Part shown: positions 56,428-64,000 of the stretch, piece after piece
How the letters are laid out: every line of letters begins with the position of its first letter
Numbering within the stretch: position 1 is the stretch's first letter
From: Mycolicibacterium neoaurum VKM Ac-1815D
GTDB lineage: Bacteria; Actinomycetota; Actinomycetes; Mycobacteriales; Mycobacteriaceae
NCBI RefSeq assembly: GCF_000317305.3
Contig: NC_023036.2
Span: 3,224,001 to 3,288,000 of the forward strand
Direction: 5' to 3'
Length of the DNA: 64,000 nucleotides
The notes under the pieces: generated by a model
Databases searched by the model: none
What the model was told of the DNA's origin: nothing
Seen by the model: the letters and a program-made list of their open reading frames with translations, nothing else
Program-made: the position numbers and the translations under genes

Positions 56428-58805
56428 AACGTGTTCCTCGCGTCGGTGGGGGTGGCGACCGGTGCGCTCTCGAAGAGAACACCATCGGCGATCAACCGGT
56501 CGATCTCGGATATGTCGAGTCCGAGTGCGCGGTGGGCGATATCGCGGGTGTGCTGCCCCGCCGTCGGCGCCGGGCGCAGCTCGCCGCGCGGTATCCGCCG
56601 ATAGGGCGCGGGCCCGGTCTCGCTGGGCATCGGTTCGTCGAACAGCGGATGCTCCAGATCGGTGTAGAGCGACCGGAATTGCAGCTGCACATCGTCGAGG
56701 ACATCGGCGGGGCGGTTCATCGGCCCGGCCGGGATGCCGGCCCGCTGCAGTTGCTCGGTGAGCTCGTGCTTGTCACGCCCGCTGGTGTAGGCACCGAGAA
56801 TGGCCGTCAGCGCGGCCGCCTCGGTGGGCAGGTCGATGCCGATCAGCGCGGCCAGCGTGTCGCGGTCGGTCTGATCACGCACCGAGATGACGCACCATTC
56901 GTCGTCGCCGGCGCAGGGGCACACCGCGTGCACGGCAGGGTCCGCGGTGAGGGCGAGCCCGGACCGGGCGGCGGCCTCAGCGACATAGGCCACCGCGAGT
57001 TGGTTGATCGCCACCTCGGCCTGCGAAATGTGCACATGCGCGCCGGTGCCGGTGCGTTCACGGCCGATCAGCGCGGCCAGGGTGGCGATGGCGGTGATCC
57101 TGGCGGCGACGTGATCGGGGAACACCGTGGTGGCATCGAAGAACGCCGCAGAACTGTCCTCCCGGCCCCCGGCGGCGCGCCAGAGCCGGGTGACACCGGT
57201 GGTGGCGCGCACCAGCGGCCCATAGCCCATCTGGGCACTCCACGGCCCCGTATCGCCGAACGCACTGCTTTCCGCCAGCACCAGTCGCGGGTTGATCTGC
57301 TGCAGCTTCTCGAACGAGAAGCCAAGCCCGGCAAGGGTTCCCGGTTTGAAGTTGGCGAACACCAAATCGGTCCGACTGACCAGCTTGGTGAAGATCTCGG
57401 CGCCCTCGGGGGTGCGCAGATCGACACCGAAGCTGAGCTCATTGCGGTGGGTCAGCGCCCAGGATGCACTCATGGGCTGCCCCGGTGCGGTTTGGCGCAG
57501 CCCGTCGGGATAGGCAGCGCTTTCCACCTTCACCACACGCGCGCCGAGATCGGCATACAGCCGCCCCAGTTCGCCGCCGGCGACGATGACGCCGAGGTCC
57601 AGGATCCGCAAACCGTCGAACGGCCGCACACCCTGCTTCTGCGGGCGCCCCAACGCGTTGGGTGCACCGAGCCACTGTGCCCCGGCATCGGCCACCGCGG
57701 GCCGCCTCAGCCCGCGGTGCTGCCCGTCGACGACGAAGGGTCCGACCGGCACCGTCACCGACGCGTCGGGGGCCACCGACAGCGATGTCAGGGCTCCGAC
57801 GGTGCGCAGATGATCGGATGCCAGCGCCTCGGCCGGAGTCTGCACCGCCGCGATGGGCACCCCGCGCGATTGCCCCTGCTCAACCAGGTGGGCCATCGTG
57901 TGCTCGGCGAACAGCGCACCGATCAGCGCATTGAGCCGTTCGGTGGCGGCGAACCGGGCGGCGATCGAGTCGAACTCGGGGTCCGCGAACTCCGCGGGCT
58001 CGCCGAGCCAGGCCCGCATCCCGCGCCACTGCCGAGGCGAGAGAAGGCAGATGCGGACGTAACCGTCGCGGCATCGGAACGTCGGGTAGATCTGCTGGTT
58101 TCTCGGGCGTCCACGCCATCCGCCGGTGCGTTTGAGTCCGGCCGCGGCCTGTCCCTGGGAACCGAAGGGCGGATCGAGGGCCTGGACCACCGCCTCGAAT
58201 CGGGAGAAGTCGATGTGCTCGCCTCCACCGTGGCGCAGGCGGTGGTAGTAGGCGGCCAGTACCGCCCAGGCGGCCTGAGCGGCGGCCGTCGCCGAAGCGA
58301 TCCCCACCGGCGGAAGTACCGGGGTGCCGGTGGCGGGTCCGGAGCGCGACAGCGCCGTCGACATCGCGTAGAAGACCGCGTCGGTACCGGACCAGCTCCG
58401 GTACGGTCCGTCGGCACCGAAGTCGGTGATCGTCATGGCCACGAGGTCGTGGTGGCGATCGGCGAGTTCGGCGGCGGTGGCGCCGAACTCGGCGGCGAGT
58501 CGGCCGTCGGCCACCAGGATGTCGGCCCCCGCGACCAGCTCGTGGAACCGGTCGCGGTCGGTATCGGCCGCCGGATCCAGCGACAGGCACCGCTTGTTGG
58601 CGTTGTCCAGCGTGTGCGGGACACTCAGGGATTCCACCAGGGGCGGTGCCAGACTGTCATCGCGACCGGGCACATCGACCCGCAGGGCGTCGACCTTGAG
58701 GACGTCGGCACCCAGATCGGCGAGCAGCCGGGTGACCGCTGCACCGTCGGGCCCGGCGGCGTCGAGAACGCGGACTCCGTCGAGCAGCACCTGCCCCGCC
58801 GTCAC
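56424..58805 (-). CDS. Double-domain CaiB/BaiF-type CoA-transferase
   Basis: 793 residues formed by two consecutive family III CoA-transferase domains: one about 1-370 (LLDGVRVLDAAG, GGGEHIDFSRFEA) and one from about 385 (FDGLRILDLGVIVAGGELGRLYADLGARVVKVES, GTGAHVHISQAEVA). Known members move CoA between acids without a ping-pong thioester intermediate of the classical type. Whether both halves are active is not clear; the second-domain motif has His (HVHISQ) where Asp or Glu is common. It is the first gene of the strand group with ALDH. Confidence 0.82.
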   Translation of the reverse strand: MTAGQVLLDGVRVLDAAGPDGAAVTRLLADLGADVLKVDALRVDVPGRDDSLAPPLVESLSVPHTLDNANKRCLSLDPAADTDRDRFHELVAGADILVADGRLAAEFGATAAELADRHHDLVAMTITDFGADGPYRSWSGTDAVFYAMSTALSRSGPATGTPVLPPVGIASATAAAQAAWAVLAAYYHRLRHGGGEHIDFSRFEAVVQALDPPFGSQGQAAAGLKRTGGWRGRPRNQQIYPTFRCRDGYVRICLLSPRQWRGMRAWLGEPAEFADPEFDSIAARFAATERLNALIGALFAEHTMAHLVEQGQSRGVPIAAVQTPAEALASDHLRTVGALTSLSVAPDASVTVPVGPFVVDGQHRGLRRPAVADAGAQWLGAPNALGRPQKQGVRPFDGLRILDLGVIVAGGELGRLYADLGARVVKVESAAYPDGLRQTAPGQPMSASWALTHRNELSFGVDLRTPEGAEIFTKLVSRTDLVFANFKPGTLAGLGFSFEKLQQINPRLVLAESSAFGDTGPWSAQMGYGPLVRATTGVTRLWRAAGGREDSSAAFFDATTVFPDHVAARITAIATLAALIGRERTGTGAHVHISQAEVAINQLAVAYVAEAAARSGLALTADPAVHAVCPCAGDDEWCVISVRDQTDRDTLAALIGIDLPTEAAALTAILGAYTSGRDKHELTEQLQRAGIPAGPMNRPADVLDDVQLQFRSLYTDLEHPLFDEPMPSETGPAPYRRIPRGELRPAPTAGQHTRDIAHRALGLDISEIDRLIADGVLFESAPVATPTDARNTL

Positions 58806-58889
58806 AGTGTCTTCTTCCGCACGACCGACACCTTAGCGCGTCAGTTCGCTAACTTAGGTAGACAACACCACCACGTACACTGACAAGCG

Positions 58890-59666
58890 ATGTCTGACGC
58901 CGGCGCGGTGGTTTCACCGATCGATTCGCCTGCCCACCCGCTGGTTGGGCAGCCTTCTGCGTTGCAGCGCTTCCGGGTGTACATCGACGTGGGAATCGTC
59001 GTCACCGTTCTGGTGGCCACCAATCTCGTCGCCCATTTCACCACCCCGTGGGCCAATATCGCGATCGTCCCCGCCGCCGCGGTCGGCCTGGTGATCCTGG
59101 TGCGCTCCCGGGGGCTGGGCTGGTCGGAGCTGGGTCTCGGGCGCGAACAGTGGCGCTCGGGCGCCGGCTACGCACTGGCCGCCGTCGGGATCGTGCTCGC
59201 CGTGATCGCGATCGGTGTCGCGCTGCCGTGGACGCGACCGATGTTCATGAACAACCATTACGCCACGTTGTCCGGCGCGCTCATCGCGTCGATGGTGATC
59301 ATCCCCCTGCAGACCGTCATCCCCGAGGAGCTCGCCTTCCGCGGGGTGCTGCACGGGGCCTTGGATCGCGCCTGGGGTTTCCGCGGCGTCGCAGCTGCCG
59401 GATCGCTGTTGTTCGGCCTCTGGCATATCGCCAGCTCGTTCGGCCTGACCAGTGGCAATGTCGGCTTCACCCGCATCCTCGGCGGCGGCGTGTTCGGCAT
59501 GGTGGCCGGCATCGTCGGCGCCGTGATCGTCACCGGCGCCGCGGGTTTCGTGTTCACCTGGTTGCGGCGCCGCAGTGGCAGCCTCATCGCACCTATCGCG
59601 CTGCACTGGTCGCTCAATGGGATGGGCGCCCTGGCAGCGGCGCTGGTGTGGCACGCCTCCAGCTGA
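58890..59666 (+). CDS. CPBP-family intramembrane metalloprotease
   Basis: 258 residues, about seven helices. The CPBP motifs are intact: PEELAFRGVLHG (EExxxR), FGLWH (His) and LHWSLN (His/Asn). Family members cleave or process CAAX-like or bacteriocin peptides in the membrane. Divergent from the CoA-transferase gene across 84 bases. Substrate unknown. Confidence 0.83.
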   Translation: MSDAGAVVSPIDSPAHPLVGQPSALQRFRVYIDVGIVVTVLVATNLVAHFTTPWANIAIVPAAAVGLVILVRSRGLGWSELGLGREQWRSGAGYALAAVGIVLAVIAIGVALPWTRPMFMNNHYATLSGALIASMVIIPLQTVIPEELAFRGVLHGALDRAWGFRGVAAAGSLLFGLWHIASSFGLTSGNVGFTRILGGGVFGMVAGIVGAVIVTGAAGFVFTWLRRRSGSLIAPIALHWSLNGMGALAAALVWHASS

Positions 59667-59671
59667 ACGGG

Positions 59672-59938
59672 TCAGCCGGCGTGCTCCAGATCTACGGGAA
59701 ACAGGCAGCTGTCGGCCAGCTCGTCCAGCGACACCGGTAGCACCCGCGCCAACGCGGCCACGGTGGTGAATGCCGGCGTCGCCAACCGCCCGGTCTCGAT
59801 CTTGCGCAGCGTTTCCGGTGAGATCCCGGCCGATGCCGCCACCTCGGCCAGCGTCCGCTCGCCACGTGCGTGGCGGAGTTGCTCGCCGATGCGTTTACCG
59901 GCGGCGAGCTGTTCGGCTGTCAGCGGAAGGCGCACCAT
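59672..59938 (-). CDS. XRE-family HTH regulator
   Basis: 88 residues, essentially one helix-turn-helix domain: GKRIGEQLRHARGERTLAEVAASAGISPETLRKIETG. It is transcribed away from the methionine aminopeptidase gene. The 110-base gap holds two mirror-image palindromes, one 19 bases before this start and one 32 bases before the aminopeptidase start, so it probably controls both genes. It overlaps nothing and ends six bases from the CPBP stop. Confidence 0.8.
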   Translation of the reverse strand: MVRLPLTAEQLAAGKRIGEQLRHARGERTLAEVAASAGISPETLRKIETGRLATPAFTTVAALARVLPVSLDELADSCLFPVDLEHAG

Positions 59939-59956
59939 GCGGCCAGCCTAGCGCGC

Positions 59957-59974
59957 CCGGTATGAAAATACCGG
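59957..59974. promoter_or_regulatory. Operator copy 1 of the XRE/aminopeptidase pair
   Basis: CCGGTATGAAAATACCGG has 7-base inverted arms (CCGGTAT / ATACCGG) around GAAA. It is the exact reverse complement of the copy at 60000-60017. It lies 19 bases before the XRE start. Confidence 0.75.
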
Positions 59975-59999
59975 GATGATCGGCTACCGTGATCCCCAG

Positions 60000-60017
60000 C
60001 CGGTATTTTCATACCGG
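60000..60017. promoter_or_regulatory. Operator copy 2 of the XRE/aminopeptidase pair
   Basis: CCGGTATTTTCATACCGG carries the same arms around TTTC. Its centre is 43 bases (about four helical turns) from that of copy 1, so two dimers could sit on one DNA face. It lies 32 bases before the aminopeptidase start. Confidence 0.75.
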
Positions 60018-60048
60018 CTTCGACGATCACGGCGGGGTACAGGCGAAC

Positions 60049-60816
60049 ATGGTGGAACTGAAGACAGCACAGGAAGTCGACGCGATGGCGGTCACCGGGG
60101 CGTTCATCGCCGCCCTTCTCGACGACCTCGCCGGGCGGGCCCGGCCCGGAGTCAATCTGCTGGACCTCGAACTGCGCGCCCGCGACCTCATCGCCGAACG
60201 CGGCGCGCAGTCCTGTTACTGGGACTACGCACCCTCCTTCGGCCGCGGACCGTTCCGCAATGTGATCTGCCTGTCCGTCAACGACGCAGTGCTGCACGGT
60301 CTTCCGCACGACCACACCCTCGCCGACGGCGACCTGCTCACCATGGACATTGCGGTATCGATCGATGGCTGGGTGGCCGACTCGGCCCGCAGCATCATCG
60401 TCGGCACCCCCAGGACCGAGGACCTGCGGCTGATCGAGGCCACCGAGCGCGCACTGGCCGCCGGTATCGCTGCGGCCGTGCCGGGAAACCGACTCGGCGA
60501 CATCTCCGCGGCCATCGGGAGCGTCGCGGCCGACTACGGCTACCCGGTGAACACCGACTTCGGCGGACACGGGTTGGGCCGCACCATGCACGAGGACCCC
60601 CACGTGCCCAATATCGGCCGGGCCGGGCGCGGCCTGAAATTACGCCCGGGCCTGACATTGGCGCTGGAACCGTGGCTGGCCGCCGGCACCGTCCGGATCG
60701 TCTACGACCCGGACGGTTGGACCATTCGGTCCGCCGACGGCTCCCGCACCGCGCACAGCGAACACACCATTGCCGTCACCGACGGCGCGCCCCGGGTGCT
60801 CACCGCGCGCAGCTGA
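60049..60816 (+). CDS. map: Type I methionine aminopeptidase
   Basis: 255 residues. All five dimetal ligands are in place with E. coli-like spacing: Asp100 and Asp111 (MDIAVSIDGWVAD), His174 (GHGLG), Glu207 (LALEPW) and Glu238 (SEHTI). The helper His is in TMHEDPHVPN. No N-terminal extension is added by the ATG at 60049; an in-frame ATG 20 codons earlier overlaps operator copy 2 and is unlikely. It removes initiator Met. Its divergent XRE partner suggests regulated, non-housekeeping use, and it is probably a third paralogue. Confidence 0.87.
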   Translation: MVELKTAQEVDAMAVTGAFIAALLDDLAGRARPGVNLLDLELRARDLIAERGAQSCYWDYAPSFGRGPFRNVICLSVNDAVLHGLPHDHTLADGDLLTMDIAVSIDGWVADSARSIIVGTPRTEDLRLIEATERALAAGIAAAVPGNRLGDISAAIGSVAADYGYPVNTDFGGHGLGRTMHEDPHVPNIGRAGRGLKLRPGLTLALEPWLAAGTVRIVYDPDGWTIRSADGSRTAHSEHTIAVTDGAPRVLTARS

Positions 60817-60821
60817 AACGG

Positions 60822-61124
60822 CTACGACTTCTTGGTGACGAGCCCGACGATCCACAACAGGATCACCGAACCCAGCACCGCGGTGAACAACGTGAACCAC
60901 CATCCGCCACCGGCGGTGTCGAGGAAGAAGCTGAGCAGGAAACCGCCGATGAGCGCACCGACGATGCCGATGACGATGTTCATCAAGATCCCGGATCCGG
61001 TGCCCTTGACGAGCTTTCCAGCGATCCAGCCTGCGATGGCGCCGATGATGATGTAGCCGATCCACCCCACGCTCGTCTGGGTGGTCGAGCGGGCCAGAAC
61101 TTCTGTTGCCGCCAGCATGTCCAT
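60822..61124 (-). CDS. GlsB/YeaQ/YmgE-family stress membrane protein
   Basis: 100 residues with three hydrophobic segments (VGWIGYIIIGAIAGWIAGKL, GILMNIVIGIVGALIGGFLL and LFTAVLGSVILLWIVG). Gly-rich helices are the family trait. GGAGTGTTGAT precedes the ATG. The relative order with apa matches M. tuberculosis Rv1861-Rv1860. Function in stress is inferred from the family name only. Confidence 0.8.
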   Translation of the reverse strand: MDMLAATEVLARSTTQTSVGWIGYIIIGAIAGWIAGKLVKGTGSGILMNIVIGIVGALIGGFLLSFFLDTAGGGWWFTLFTAVLGSVILLWIVGLVTKKS

Positions 61125-61280
61125 ATCAACACTCCTGCCTAGATCCCCCGGATGGGCTCCCGTAGCGGGATTCACAGCCCCTTCAGGCCGTGCTGTTCTC
61201 CGGTGTACCCCGGTCAGATGACGATCACGCCCTCAAAAGGGGCACGATCGTGCCAAAGTCGGCGGCCGGGACAGTGTGGA

Positions 61281-62264
61281 TCAGGCCGGCGGCAGCATCC
61301 CCGGAGCTGAGTTCGGATCCACCGGGACCGGCACACCCACGGCGGGACGCGGCGGCGGCGCATTCGGGTCCGGCGGCGGCGCGTTCGGATCCGGCGGCGG
61401 CGGAGGCGCGTTGGGGTCCGGCGGCGGCGGAGGCGGAGGTGGCGACCACGGCCTGATCGACTGCGCGAGATTCACGGCAGCCGCCTTGTCGACCGGGTTG
61501 TTGGCCGTTCCCAGCCACACGACGAACCAACGCTCGGGAGCACGCTGCCCACGGGTGCCCGCAGCCACCGGCGTGCCGACGACCCCGGACCAGATCTGCC
61601 CGTTGGGCTTGTTGGTATCGGTGAATTTGACCTCGTAGTAGGACGCGGACCCGGTGAGATCACCTGCGGTCAGCGGGGCGCTCTCCTGGCCGAGCCGGGT
61701 CCCGGGGAAAGGCATGAAGAATTCACCCATATCCGAGGCCAACCTGGTCGCGGCCTTGGCATTGTCGGCTTCGGAACCGGCGAAGAGCTTCAGGTCGAGC
61801 CTGCCGAGCAGCACGCTGGTGTCATTGGCCGGCTGTTCGGTGCCTGCCGGCGGAATCTTGGTCAGCAGCGCCTGGCCGTACGACAACTGGGTGGCGTCGG
61901 CGACCCTCCAGCCCTCGGGCACGACATAGCTGAAACCGCCGGCCGCGTTGTCGACCCGGCCGGGCTCCGGTGCGGGCGGCGGTGGCGCATTGGGGTCCAC
62001 CGGCGGCGCGTTCGGATCAGCGGGCGGTGGTGGCACCCCCGGCGGCAACGGGGTCGGTGCGGGCGCCCCAGGAGCCGGTGCGGGCGTGCCGGGAGCCGGC
62101 GCCGGCTCGGCAGGTACCGGCGGCGGCGGCGCAGGAACAGGTTCGGCATGCGAGACCGCCACCGGCAGCGTCAGCGCGGCGGCTGTCGCCCCGGCCGCGG
62201 CAGCCGCGAGCAACCCGGCGGTGCGGCGCCTGCGGTGTGAGGAATTCACGTCCGACTGATCCAT
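61281..62264 (-). CDS. apa: Alanine/proline-rich secreted antigen Apa (fibronectin attachment protein)
   Basis: 327 residues. A long Sec leader ends near [11 protein letters not shown] Pro/Ala-rich mature N-terminus (about 40-100), a folded central domain ([20 protein letters not shown] ... [10 protein letters not shown] ... [14 protein letters not shown]) and a Pro-rich C-terminus of repeated DPNAPPP units follow. In M. tuberculosis Apa (Rv1860) is mannosylated and binds fibronectin and lectins outside the cell. The Pro/Asp-Pro-Asn repeats at both ends are low-complexity and likely length-variable. Confidence 0.92.
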   Translation of the reverse strand: MDQSDVNSSHRRRRTAGLLAAAAAGATAAALTLPVAVSHAEPVPAPPPPVPAEPAPAPGTPAPAPGAPAPTPLPPGVPPPPADPNAPPVDPNAPPPPAPEPGRVDNAAGGFSYVVPEGWRVADATQLSYGQALLTKIPPAGTEQPANDTSVLLGRLDLKLFAGSEADNAKAATRLASDMGEFFMPFPGTRLGQESAPLTAGDLTGSASYYEVKFTDTNKPNGQIWSGVVGTPVAAGTRGQRAPERWFVVWLGTANNPVDKAAAVNLAQSIRPWSPPPPPPPPDPNAPPPPPDPNAPPPDPNAPPPRPAVGVPVPVDPNSAPGMLPPA

Positions 62265-62575
62265 GGAGAAGAAAATACCGTGTTACAGCCGTGACGCAAG
62301 TGTGAGTTGCTCTAATAGTGTTTTGCTGAAAGATAGCTACCAGTGCCAAAACACGACGCAAATAGACCCTGCCCACGTTGCCGACATCGGCCGTCGATCA
62401 CGGGTGCACCGATCGTGCGCGGTGCACGTTCGGCGGGTCTCACCGATGTTTCGCGCGAGCACACGCTTGCGTTACCACACTGCTCCCGAGTGGGCGCGTC
62501 GGATTTCACCTCCTAGCTACTGTCCAGTAACATCGCTGGTATTCGCTGTCTCAGCGCTGAACCAAGGAGGGTTCG
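62265..62575. other. 311-base non-coding region between divergent apa and the SDR gene
   Basis: No gene is seen. It must hold both divergent promoters. It contains a palindrome TACTGTCCAGTA (62518-62529, arms TACTG/CAGTA) and an AAGGAGGG ribosome site before the SDR start. I see no clear sigma-box pair on the apa side. Confidence 0.6.
62518..62529. promoter_or_regulatory. Palindrome upstream of the SDR gene (unassigned operator)
   Basis: TACTG-TC-CAGTA is a perfect 5-base inverted repeat 47 bases before the SDR start. The size fits a TetR-like site but the regulator is unknown. Confidence 0.4.
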
Positions 62576-63247
62576 ATGCACGTGTTGCTCACCGGTGGCG
62601 ACACCGACCTCGGCCGTCAGATCGCCGGAGGTTTCCGGGAAGCCGGCCACGATGTCCTGATCGCCGGCTCGCGGCGCGCGGAGCTCGAGGTGGCCGCCAA
62701 GGAACTCGACGTCGATTTCGTCGTCCTCGACAACATCGATCCGGCCAGCCTCGAAGCCGCGCGCGGATCCCTCCCCCAGCATCTGGACGGCATCGTCAAC
62801 GTTCCCGCACCGCGCTGGGACGCAGGCGATCCTCGGACGCACTCGCTGGCCGAGCGCGCCGCCACCTGGCGGCATGCGCTGGACACCACAGTCCTCTCGG
62901 CGGTGCTGACCGTGACCGTCCTCGGCGATCAGCTGAGCTCCGGCGGATCGATCCTCAATATCGTTCCCGAGAACCCAGCAGAGGGCAGCGCCGACGCCGC
63001 GATCAAGGCCGCCCTGTCGAACTGGACCGCGGGCCAGGCCGCCCACTTCGGCATTCGCGGCATCACCATCAACACCATCGCCGCGGGCCGCAGCGCCGAG
63101 GCAGGCTACCCGGGGGCCGACCCGGAGCCGGGCTCGACTGCCGCCGAGATCAGCCGGCTGGCACTGTTCCTCACCACACCGGCCGCCCGCCACATCACGG
63201 GCGAAACGCTGCACGTGAGCCAGGGCGCGCTGGCACAGTTCGGCTGA
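62576..63247 (+). CDS. SDR-fold oxidoreductase with a degenerate active site
   Basis: 223 residues. The Rossmann start VLLTGGDTDLGRQIAGGF fits an SDR cofactor site, but the YxxxK catalytic pair is altered: Lys is kept in ADAAIKAAL while the Tyr position is Asp, and the upstream Ser is unclear. GITINTIAAGRSA and the late helix are typical SDR. Size and neighbour (LLM gene) match M. tuberculosis Rv1856c-Rv1855c. AAGGAGGG precedes the start. Probably non-catalytic or altered in chemistry. Confidence 0.75.
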   Translation: MHVLLTGGDTDLGRQIAGGFREAGHDVLIAGSRRAELEVAAKELDVDFVVLDNIDPASLEAARGSLPQHLDGIVNVPAPRWDAGDPRTHSLAERAATWRHALDTTVLSAVLTVTVLGDQLSSGGSILNIVPENPAEGSADAAIKAALSNWTAGQAAHFGIRGITINTIAAGRSAEAGYPGADPEPGSTAAEISRLALFLTTPAARHITGETLHVSQGALAQFG

Positions 63248-63314
63248 AATATTCCGCGTTCACCCCAAGCTGAAACGGGGTGACCACTCCGCTTCGCTGT
63301 GGTTTGGTGAGTTC

Positions 63315-64000
63315 ATGGCGATTCGACTTGGACTCCAGATCCCCAACTTCTCCTACGGCACCGGCATCTCCGAGCTTTTCCCGACCGTGATCGCGCAGGC
63401 CCGCGAGGCCGAAGATGCCGGTTTCGACTCGGTCTTCGTGATGGACCACTTCTACCAACTGCCCGGACTCGGCGCCCCCGAGGAGCCGATGCTGGAGGCG
63501 TACACCACCCTCGGCGCCCTCGCGACGGCCACCGAACGGGTCCAGCTGGGAACGCTGGTCACGGGCAACACCTATCGCAATCCGACGGTGCTGGCCAAGG
63601 AGATCACCACGCTCGACGTGATCAGCCAGGGCCGCGCCATACTCGGTATCGGCACCGGGTGGTTCGAGCTCGAACACGACAGCCTGGGTTTCGAGTTCGG
63701 CACCTTCACCGATCGGTTCAAGAAGCTCGACGAGGCGTTGAGCATCATCATCCCGATGATCAAGGGTGAGCGTGTCACCGTCGACGGCACCTACTACCGC
63801 ACCAACGAAGCGTTCGCCAATCCCCGTTTCCGCGACCACATTCCGCTGATGATCGGGGGCAGCGGCGAGAAGAAGACCATCCCGTTGGCCGCGCGGCACT
63901 TCGACCACCTCAACATCATCGCCGGCTTCGACGAGCTACCCCGCAAGCTCGATGTCGTGCGGGCCAGATGCGAGGAGATCGACCGCGACCCGGCGACGCT
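63315..64000 (+). CDS. LLM-class F420-dependent oxidoreductase (3' end off the window)
   Basis: 228 residues are visible from the ATG at 63315. The LLM barrel motifs are LGLQIPNFSYGTG, DAGFDSVFVMDHF, LGTLVTGNTYRNPTVLAKEITTLDVIS and GRAILGIGTGWFELEH. It resembles Rv1855c-type F420 enzymes. The C-terminus is cut by the window edge. It follows the SDR gene by 67 bases on the same strand. Confidence 0.8.
   Translation, partial: MAIRLGLQIPNFSYGTGISELFPTVIAQAREAEDAGFDSVFVMDHFYQLPGLGAPEEPMLEAYTTLGALATATERVQLGTLVTGNTYRNPTVLAKEITTLDVISQGRAILGIGTGWFELEHDSLGFEFGTFTDRFKKLDEALSIIIPMIKGERVTVDGTYYRTNEAFANPRFRDHIPLMIGGSGEKKTIPLAARHFDHLNIIAGFDELPRKLDVVRARCEEIDRDPAT

Noticed and set aside
56532..58883. A 783-codon open frame opposite the CoA-transferase
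   Set aside because: Composition is Arg/His/Gly/Gln-rich with no recognisable motif, while the minus strand encodes two clear CaiB domains.
58841..58889. AGTTCGCTAACT near the CoA-transferase/CPBP divergent start as an operator
   Set aside because: Only 4-base arms, expected by chance; no match to a known regulator site.
61281..61500. CRISPR-like short repeats in apa
   Set aside because: The repeats are contiguous codon repeats for DPNAPPP inside a coding region, with no spacers.

Overview
The window is high-GC actinobacterial chromosome, almost certainly a fast-growing, environmental Mycobacterium (Mycolicibacterium). Lineage markers are an antigen 85 mycolyltransferase, the alanine/proline-rich antigen Apa, an LdtMt1-type L,D-transpeptidase, the mannosyltransferase MgtA, CYP124, BfrA with IdeR-type iron boxes, a DUF2510 domain, LLM/F420-type oxidoreductases and KstR-type operators. 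The Lon protease (present in M. smegmatis, absent from M. tuberculosis) and a biuret/allophanate degradation operon point to a soil organism. I see no rRNA, tRNA, CRISPR array, transposase, integrase or prophage; the region reads as ordinary chromosome with accessory catabolic islands.

Layout. 1-7 kb: a DnaQ-like exonuclease running off the left edge, a FadR-type regulator paired with a di-iron membrane hydroxylase, ldtA, a DUF7159 membrane protein and a peptide (POT) transporter. 7-14 kb: threonine dehydratase, thioesterase, CYP124, a glutamine-synthetase-like ligase paired with an APC permease, a MetQ-like protein without a signal peptide, and a winged-helix regulator. 14-21 kb: mgtA, a Tat-type lipoprotein dienelactone hydrolase, a D-aminoacylase-like amidohydrolase with an NTF2-like partner, and a second P450. 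21-29 kb: a KstR-box AhpD-like gene, a DHA2 efflux pump, the iron-storage locus (bfrA facing a small His-rich ORF and bfd, with two IdeR-type boxes between), enoyl-CoA hydratase and EthD genes, a FUSC exporter, and a KstR-box thioesterase.

29-34 kb is a compact biuret operon: GntR regulator, allophanate hydrolase, biuret hydrolase and an NCS2-type permease. 34-40 kb holds a TetR/ABC-2-like pair, a TPR protein, a deaminase, a GH13 glycosidase and an NDH-2-like flavoprotein. 40-44 kb carries an adenylate-cyclase-like sensor interrupted by an in-frame TAG, followed with overlap by an MscS channel with a cyclic-nucleotide-binding tail. 44-54 kb: antigen 85, a strong terminator, a very long perfect hairpin, lon with a HAIR (HspR) element, an LLM/OsmC pair, a TfoX-N protein, an HhH-GPD protein, a ferredoxin reductase and mdh. 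53-59 kb is a convergent catabolic set: thiolase-like protein, aldehyde dehydrogenase and a double CaiB-type CoA-transferase. 59-64 kb: a CPBP protease, an XRE regulator facing a methionine aminopeptidase across two mirror-image operators, a GlsB-type membrane protein, apa, an SDR with a degenerate active site, and an F420-type oxidoreductase running off the right edge.

Genes that appear to work together: the GntR-atzF-biuH-permease operon (biuret to ammonia and CO2); bfrA with bfd (iron storage and release, both under iron control); the cyclase-like sensor with its MscS-cNMP channel; the glutamine-synthetase-like ligase with its permease; and two loci carrying KstR-type operators, which link them to the sterol regulon.
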